The notes under the pieces: generated by a model
Told to the model about the DNA's origin: nothing
Databases searched by the model: none
The model's input: the letters and a program-made list of their open reading frames with translations, nothing else
Assembly: GCA_002347365.1 (NCBI GenBank)
Contig: DDWT01000025.1
Coordinates: 39,164 to 103,163, forward strand
Reading direction: 5' to 3'
Source of the DNA: Actinobacteria bacterium UBA2279
GTDB lineage: Bacteria; Actinomycetota; Coriobacteriia; Anaerosomatales; Anaerosomataceae
DNA length: 64,000 nucleotides
Position numbers and translations under genes: made by a program
Part shown: one piece after another, positions 59,715-64,000 of the stretch
Numbering within the stretch: the first letter of the stretch is position 1
How the letters are laid out: the number at the start of each line of letters is the position of its first letter

Positions 59715-60680
59715 ATGCGTAACACCCGCATAGTAGAGATGCTCGAAGTGACCGAAGCCGCCGCACTTGCCGCGGCGCGATGGATGGGGAGGGGCGACAA
59801 GCATTCGGCGGACAAGGCTGCCGTCGAAGCGATGCGCAACGCCTTCGACATCATCGATATCTCTGGCGAGATCGTGATCGGCGAGGGCGAGCGGGACGAG
59901 GCGCCCATGCTCTACATCGGCGAGAAGGTCGGTGCAGGCGGAGAGCCCATCGACATCGCCGTCGACCCTCTCGAGGGCACGAACCTGACTGCCTACGGGC
60001 AGCCCAACTCACTCGCAGTCCTGGCTTTCGGGCCCAAAGGCACGCTTCTGAACGCACCTGATACGTATATGTGGAAGGTCGCGGCGGGCCCCGCTGCGAA
60101 CGGCGCCGTCCATATCGATGCCACTCCTACCGAGAACGTCATCAACGTAGCGAAAGCACTCAAGCGGCCTGTCGAGGACATCGTTGTCTGCATCCTGGAG
60201 AGGGAGCGGCACGAAGACCTGATACGTGAGGTCCGTGCTAGCGGTGCACGGATCCGATTGATCTCCGACGGAGATGTCTTCGGCGCCGTCGCCACCGCTA
60301 TCGAGGGCACCGGCATCCACCTGTACATGGGAGCCGGCGGTGCCCCTGAGGGTGTTCTGGCCGCGACCGCCATGAAGTGCATCGGCGGAACATTCATGGG
60401 TCGCTTCCAGTTCCGGAGCGACGAGGAGCGCGCTCGTGCCGAGAAGATGGCCCAGTGCGACATCGATGATGTCCTCACGATGGACTGCCTGGTGAACACG
60501 GACGAAGCCGCATTCATCGCCACGGGCGTCACCGATGGCGAGATGCTCCGCGGCGTGAAGTACTTCGGCCAGGGCGCGCGAACGCATTCGATCGCCATGG
60601 ACAACAAGACCGGAACCGTGCGCTTCATAGAGACCGTGTACCGCACAGGCGTAGAGAAGTTCTGGGTGCGGATGGACTAG
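59715..60680 (+). CDS. glpX: Class II fructose-1,6-bisphosphatase
   Basis: Gluconeogenic phosphatase of the GlpX type, the usual form in Actinobacteria. 321 residues. GRGDKHSADKAAVEAMR (~26-42), IGEGERDEAPMLYIGEKVG (~55-73) and VDPLEGTNLTAYGQPNSLAV (~88-107) contain the metal and phosphate ligands. GGGAGGA lies 7 nt before the ATG. Its stop codon abuts the stop of the next gene on the other strand. Confidence 0.96.
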   Translation: MRNTRIVEMLEVTEAAALAAARWMGRGDKHSADKAAVEAMRNAFDIIDISGEIVIGEGERDEAPMLYIGEKVGAGGEPIDIAVDPLEGTNLTAYGQPNSLAVLAFGPKGTLLNAPDTYMWKVAAGPAANGAVHIDATPTENVINVAKALKRPVEDIVVCILERERHEDLIREVRASGARIRLISDGDVFGAVATAIEGTGIHLYMGAGGAPEGVLAATAMKCIGGTFMGRFQFRSDEERARAEKMAQCDIDDVLTMDCLVNTDEAAFIATGVTDGEMLRGVKYFGQGARTHSIAMDNKTGTVRFIETVYRTGVEKFWVRMD

Positions 60681-60974
60681 CTACTCCTTGGCGGGGCAGC
60701 CGGCACAACCGGTCGTCCCGGATGCAGAGCAGGAGTCGGCGGCTGCAGCTGCCGGCTCCTTGCTTTTCCCCACGCTTGCAGGCGTTGGAGCCGGCGCGCT
60801 GCGTGAGTCCGTGTTGTAAAAGCCGCTGCCTTTGAAGTGAACCCCGACCGGCGTGAAGACACGCTTGGTGGCACCGTTGCACTCGGGGCACGTCACAACT
60901 CCGCTGTCGGATATCGAACGCACGACCTCGAACGTCGTGTCGCACACGGTGCAGCGGTAGTCATATGCCGGCAT
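60681..60974 (-). CDS. FmdB-type zinc-ribbon protein
   Basis: A 97-residue protein. MPAYDYRCTVCDTTFEVVRS plus TCPECNGATKRVF is the FmdB/CxxC_CxxC_SSSS regulatory-protein zinc ribbon, with Cys pairs at ~8/11 and ~29/32. FKGSGFYNTDSR is the typical follow-on block. The tail is Ala/Pro-rich and ends in a second Cys group (SCSASGTTGCAGCP). Family function is uncertain. GGGAG lies 5 nt before ATG 60974. It converges on glpX with no intervening base. Confidence 0.88.
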   Translation of the reverse strand: MPAYDYRCTVCDTTFEVVRSISDSGVVTCPECNGATKRVFTPVGVHFKGSGFYNTDSRSAPAPTPASVGKSKEPAAAAADSCSASGTTGCAGCPAKE

Positions 60975-61088
60975 CGGGACTCCCTTTGTAGCATCCAGTC
61001 GGCGGCGTCGATATCTGAGCCGCGAAGGTGCAGGATACAACGCACGCAACTGAGAGGGCAAGGCATCCGAGTTGCTATACTCGCGCAC

Positions 61089-62159
61089 ATGGACGACAGA
61101 CCCCGCAGAAGACGACTCATCCCGGCATGGCTTCTCCCGTCAGTGCTGGGGATACTCCTCGTGCTCGTCGGAGGTGGCCTTCTGGCACGAGCGAACTACG
61201 TTGCATCGCTGGTTTCCGTGCCCGACTTCTCGGGCCGCCCGCTGGACGTGGCCGAGGATAGCGCGCGACTCAGCGGCCTGAGTATCGAGGTGCTCGGCGA
61301 TCAGTTCTCCGCAGATGTCGACAAAGGGTCCGTGCTCTCGCAAGACCGCGCGGCAGACAGTCGGGTGAGGCGCGGGACGACGATAGGCGTGGTTCTATCG
61401 GCGGGGACTGAGACCGTGCGCATGCCTGACGTGGTCGGCCTCTCGCTCGAGGAGGCGCGGGACCGGCTCCGCGATCTGGGACTTGGGGTGACAACGCAAG
61501 ACGTCGTCTCGGCGGCTACAGCAAGCACCGTGCTTGAATCCTTCCCGTCGGCCGGCGCTGACGTTCGAACAGGCACCACCGTACGTCTCTCGATTGCGAT
61601 CGGTGGACCGAGCGGCGACTCGCTTCTGCCATACGACCTCACGGGACTTGTCGTGGCGCTCGATCCTTCACCCGTCAGCGAGGGGAGCACTGACCTCGCC
61701 CTCGATGTCAGTCGTCGCATCCGGTCGCTTCTCGAGGCATCCGGCGCGACCGTCTCCGTCACACGATCGGTGACCGGCACGATGCCTACAGACGCCGAGC
61801 GTGTAGCTTTGCTTGCGGCGTCATCTCCGGACGTCACCCTGGGGCTGTCGCTTTCGACGCCGGGCACTGCCGGTGTGACTGCACTTGCCGTGCGCTCCAC
61901 GGAAACGAGTATCACATCTGCTAGCGAGTCTCTGGCGCGGTCTTTCACCACGTCCATGCGCTTGCCCGGACAGAACATCAACCCCTATCACACGGGCGCC
62001 GACGGCGTTCTTGGCAAGGTCCTCGCTCCTGGGATGCGTGTGTGGTTGGGTGATCCGTCCTCGGCCGACGACAGATCACGCTTCGCCGATCCGAACTGGG
62101 CGGATTCCGTTGCCCGAGCGGTCTATCGGGCTTTGGGCGAAACCTTTCGCGGTCAATGA
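61089..62159 (+). CDS. PASTA protein with degenerate amidase-like domain
   Basis: 356 residues. A basic N-terminus and one membrane segment (~12-34) anchor it, followed by two PASTA repeats (~38-104, VPDFSGRPLDVAEDSARLSG; ~107-172, MPDVVGLSLEEARDRLRDLG). The C-terminal ~175 residues align in pattern with N-acetylmuramoyl-L-alanine amidase (Amidase_3). However, the DPGHGG zinc motif reads DPSPVS, the SIHAN-like block reads GLSLSTP and the late catalytic Glu region reads VWLGDPS. Zinc ligands and catalytic Glu are thus missing. A binding or activating role at peptidoglycan is inferred. TATACT lies 7 nt before ATG 61089 with no Shine-Dalgarno, suggesting a leaderless mRNA. Confidence 0.8.
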   Translation: MDDRPRRRRLIPAWLLPSVLGILLVLVGGGLLARANYVASLVSVPDFSGRPLDVAEDSARLSGLSIEVLGDQFSADVDKGSVLSQDRAADSRVRRGTTIGVVLSAGTETVRMPDVVGLSLEEARDRLRDLGLGVTTQDVVSAATASTVLESFPSAGADVRTGTTVRLSIAIGGPSGDSLLPYDLTGLVVALDPSPVSEGSTDLALDVSRRIRSLLEASGATVSVTRSVTGTMPTDAERVALLAASSPDVTLGLSLSTPGTAGVTALAVRSTETSITSASESLARSFTTSMRLPGQNINPYHTGADGVLGKVLAPGMRVWLGDPSSADDRSRFADPNWADSVARAVYRALGETFRGQ

Positions 62160-62222
62160 GCGTTGACCTGTTCGTGTAGACTGAAGACAAGTTCCGGCAG
62201 ACGAAACTGATGGGGTTGTTGT

Positions 62223-63230
62223 ATGCGTTCTCGTGTCTTCCGACTCATACTCGCGGTCGTGACGATCGCTTCGCTTCTTGTACCGGGGATGGCGCTCGCC
62301 GCCAAATCAGAGATCCAACAGCTCGAAGAGCAGCTTGCCGGCGTGCGTGCTGAGGCCAAGAAGGCCGGCGACGCCTACTCTGATGCCTACTGGAAGCTCG
62401 ACAAGACCAACGCGACCATCGCGCAGAGCGACAAAGAGCTCGCGATTCTCAAAGACGAGATGGTCGCGGCATCGGGACGGCTCTCGGAGCGCGCCGCGGA
62501 GATGTACCGCTCCGGCGGGGTCGACTACCTGATGCTGCTGTTCACCGCAGACACCCTTGATGACATGCTCATGCGTCTGGAGTACGTCCAGCGTCTCGGC
62601 ACTCAAGACGCCGAGACGATCGCCGAGGTCAAAGCGCTTCAGGACGAACTCAACGCGAAACGTGCCTCGATCCTTGAGCTCCAATCGCAACAGTCTTCGG
62701 AAGCTGCAGAGCTCAAGAAGAAGTCAGATGCGCTTCAGAAGAAGCTCAAGTCGATACAGTCCGAGTACAACGCGCTTCAGGCCAAGTTGGATGCAGCGCG
62801 CAAGGCGGCCAACAAGCCTGCGACATCGAAAGTCGGCGCCAACGGCATGGTGTTCCCGGTTCGCGGTGCGTACCACTACTCCAACACATGGGGTGCCGCA
62901 CGTTCCGGGGGACGAACGCACAAAGGTACAGACATCATGGCCTCAAGGGGCACGCCCTGCGTAGCCATCATGTCCGGCACCATACGAGCCAAGTCCAGCT
63001 CCCTCGGTGGGCTGACGATATGGCTCACCGCCGACAATGGCTGGGCGTTCTACTACGCTCACCTCAATGCATATGCTCGCACGTCGGGACGCGTGACGGC
63101 CGGCCAGGTCATCGGGTACGTGGGTAGCACGGGTAACGCCTCTGCCAGCGCGCCGCACCTCCACTTCGAGATCCATCCGGGCGGCGGCGCAGCGGTCAAT
63201 CCGTATCCCTACCTCAGGGCCATGGAGTAG
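62223..63230 (+). CDS. Secreted coiled-coil M23 peptidase (EnvC/NlpD-like)
   Basis: 335 residues. Signal peptide ~1-26 (hydrophobic LILAVVTIASLLVPGMALAA). A long coiled coil ~28-195 is rich in Lys, Glu, Ala and Gln. The C-terminal M23 lysostaphin-like domain (~215-335) has zinc and catalytic residues intact: HKGTDIMA, YYAHLNAY and PHLHFEIHPGG. It should cleave peptidoglycan cross-bridges or activate amidases at division. It follows the PASTA protein with a degenerate amidase-like domain by 63 nt. Confidence 0.92.
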   Translation: MRSRVFRLILAVVTIASLLVPGMALAAKSEIQQLEEQLAGVRAEAKKAGDAYSDAYWKLDKTNATIAQSDKELAILKDEMVAASGRLSERAAEMYRSGGVDYLMLLFTADTLDDMLMRLEYVQRLGTQDAETIAEVKALQDELNAKRASILELQSQQSSEAAELKKKSDALQKKLKSIQSEYNALQAKLDAARKAANKPATSKVGANGMVFPVRGAYHYSNTWGAARSGGRTHKGTDIMASRGTPCVAIMSGTIRAKSSSLGGLTIWLTADNGWAFYYAHLNAYARTSGRVTAGQVIGYVGSTGNASASAPHLHFEIHPGGGAAVNPYPYLRAME

Positions 63231-63282
63231 GATCTGTTGCACTCACGCGCACGCCATGAGAGTATTTGCTCGTTCTGAACAC

Positions 63283-63366
63283 CGTATCGGGAGCTGCGTG
63301 AGCGGCTGAGAGGCGGCATGTGCCGCGACCGAAAGACTGCGCCGACAATGCGGAGCAGCAAGACGG
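63283..63366 (+). promoter_or_regulatory. TPP riboswitch upstream of thiT
   Basis: Thi-box elements: GGGAGC (63289-63294), GCTGAGAGG (63305-63313), GACC (63327-63330), and the pyrophosphate-arm helix CTGC/GCAG with CCG/CGG around CAATGC (63346-63351). Downstream, TCACTCC (63398-63404) is a perfect 7-bp complement of GGAGTGA (63434-63440), the thiT Shine-Dalgarno region. Control of translation start is inferred. Confidence 0.88.
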
Positions 63367-63442
63367 CGGGGGTCGATGAGACTCCCTCTCAAGTCCCTCA
63401 CTCCTCCTACGCCGCAGCAGCGGCCGTGAGACTGGAGTGATC

Positions 63443-64000
63443 ATGTCCGGAGAGAATGCGTCGTTACGCCAGCGTGTAGGACTCGTGGCCGAGATCGGCC
63501 TCAGCGTCGCGCTATCGGTCGTGCTAGGGATGCTGAAGGTCTGGCAGATGCCTCAGGGGGGTGATATATCCCTGGCGATGTTGCCTCTCATCATCCTCGC
63601 ACTGCGCCGGGGGGTAGGCCCCGGACTGGTCGCGGGTGCGCTCTACGGCGTGCTCGACGCATCGCTGAACCCCTTCATCGTGCACTGGGCCCAGTACATC
63701 CTCGACTACCCCCTGGCGTACGCTCTCGTGGGGCTCTCGGGAGTGGTAGCCCGCTCACTCCGCGCACAGACCGCGGATCCCACCCGTATCGTTCGGCTCA
63801 TCATCACAGGTGCGGCGATCGGCGCGACGGCACGGTATGTGGCCCACACTCTGTCGGGGGTCATCTTCTTCGCCGAGTATGCGGGCCCGGGCCAGCCGGT
63901 GCTGTTGTACTCGGCGGGGTACAACTCCTTCGTACTGCTGTCCGCGGTCGCGTGTGCAGCTGCGGCGACAGCCATCATCCCGGTGCTCTCGCGCGTCGTC
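63443..64000 (+). CDS. thiT: Energy-coupled thiamine transporter ThiT (3' end missing)
   Basis: The gene runs off the window after 186 codons, close to full length for ThiT. Start ATG 63443 with GGAG 5 nt upstream. After a short hydrophilic N-terminus come about six hydrophobic segments. The thiamine-binding signature is visible: LRRGVGPGLVAGALYGVLD followed by NPFIVHWAQYILDYPLAY (~53-95), then GYNSFVLL. ThiT is the S component of an ECF transporter and needs a shared EcfAAT module, not in this window. The TPP riboswitch in its leader independently supports the call. Confidence 0.93.
   Translation, partial: MSGENASLRQRVGLVAEIGLSVALSVVLGMLKVWQMPQGGDISLAMLPLIILALRRGVGPGLVAGALYGVLDASLNPFIVHWAQYILDYPLAYALVGLSGVVARSLRAQTADPTRIVRLIITGAAIGATARYVAHTLSGVIFFAEYAGPGQPVLLYSAGYNSFVLLSAVACAAAATAIIPVLSRVV

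Overview
This 64 kb window is GC-rich, densely coding bacterial chromosome, mostly on the + strand, with many start-stop overlaps (ATGA, GTGA, TGATG). The gene set suggests an anaerobic member of the Actinobacteriota, close to the Coriobacteriia/OPB41 group. This is inferred from several traits together: a DEDDh exonuclease/GIY-YIG fusion and a DnaE2-type polymerase behind an actinobacterial/Bacillus-type LexA box, a DtxR regulator with feoB, a ThiT transporter, FMN, SAM-I and TPP riboswitches, and near-leaderless promoters. There are no 16S or ribosomal protein genes to confirm it. I saw no prophage, insertion sequence, CRISPR array or integrase.

Layout. 1-7.4 kb: the end of a pyrimidine nucleoside phosphorylase, a DHH-CBS-CBS-nucleotidyltransferase fusion, a site-2 protease, trpS, scpA-scpB and rluB. 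7.4-10.4 kb: cobU-cobT-cobS-cobC, which assemble the cobamide nucleotide loop. 10.4-15.2 kb: hisC-aroF-tyrA-aroA (aromatic amino acids). 15.2-22.4 kb: cmk-plsC-ispH-DUF512-der-plsY-gpsA-rpe (nucleotide, phospholipid, isoprenoid and ribosome assembly functions). 22.4-26.1 kb: an FMN riboswitch and ribD-ribE-ribBA-ribH, closed by a terminator. 26.4-31.6 kb: an unrecognised protein, mnmA, a PHP phosphatase, a Nif3-like protein, a zinc-ribbon coiled coil, an RNase H and queD.

31.6-32.7 kb has no convincing protein gene. It carries two 169-nt direct copies of what looks like a structured RNA gene on the - strand, each with its own TTGACC-17 bp-TAGAGT promoter and with 5' and 3' ends that pair. This is the strongest candidate here for something undescribed, or for a known RNA class missed by protein-centred annotation.

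32.7-36.8 kb: a DtxR-type regulator with feoB, and an HD-GYP protein. 36.8-45.0 kb is a DNA damage island: a LexA box sits inside a promoter driving a DUF6504-like protein and an error-prone DnaE2-type polymerase. Facing or next to them are dinB with a lipoprotein gene, endonuclease IV, and an exonuclease/GIY-YIG nuclease. 45-48.3 kb: an acidic Cys-motif protein and an AAA+/VWA chelatase-like protein. 48.3-52.7 kb (- strand): RNase P RNA, glnS, tRNA-Glu(CTC), tRNA-Gln(CTG), gltX and a PsiE-like protein. 52.8-60.7 kb: a SAM-I riboswitch with metK, then priA, def-fmt-rsmB and glpX. 60.7-64 kb: an FmdB-type zinc ribbon, a PASTA protein whose amidase-like domain has lost its zinc ligands, an M23 peptidase, and a TPP riboswitch in front of thiT, which runs off the end.
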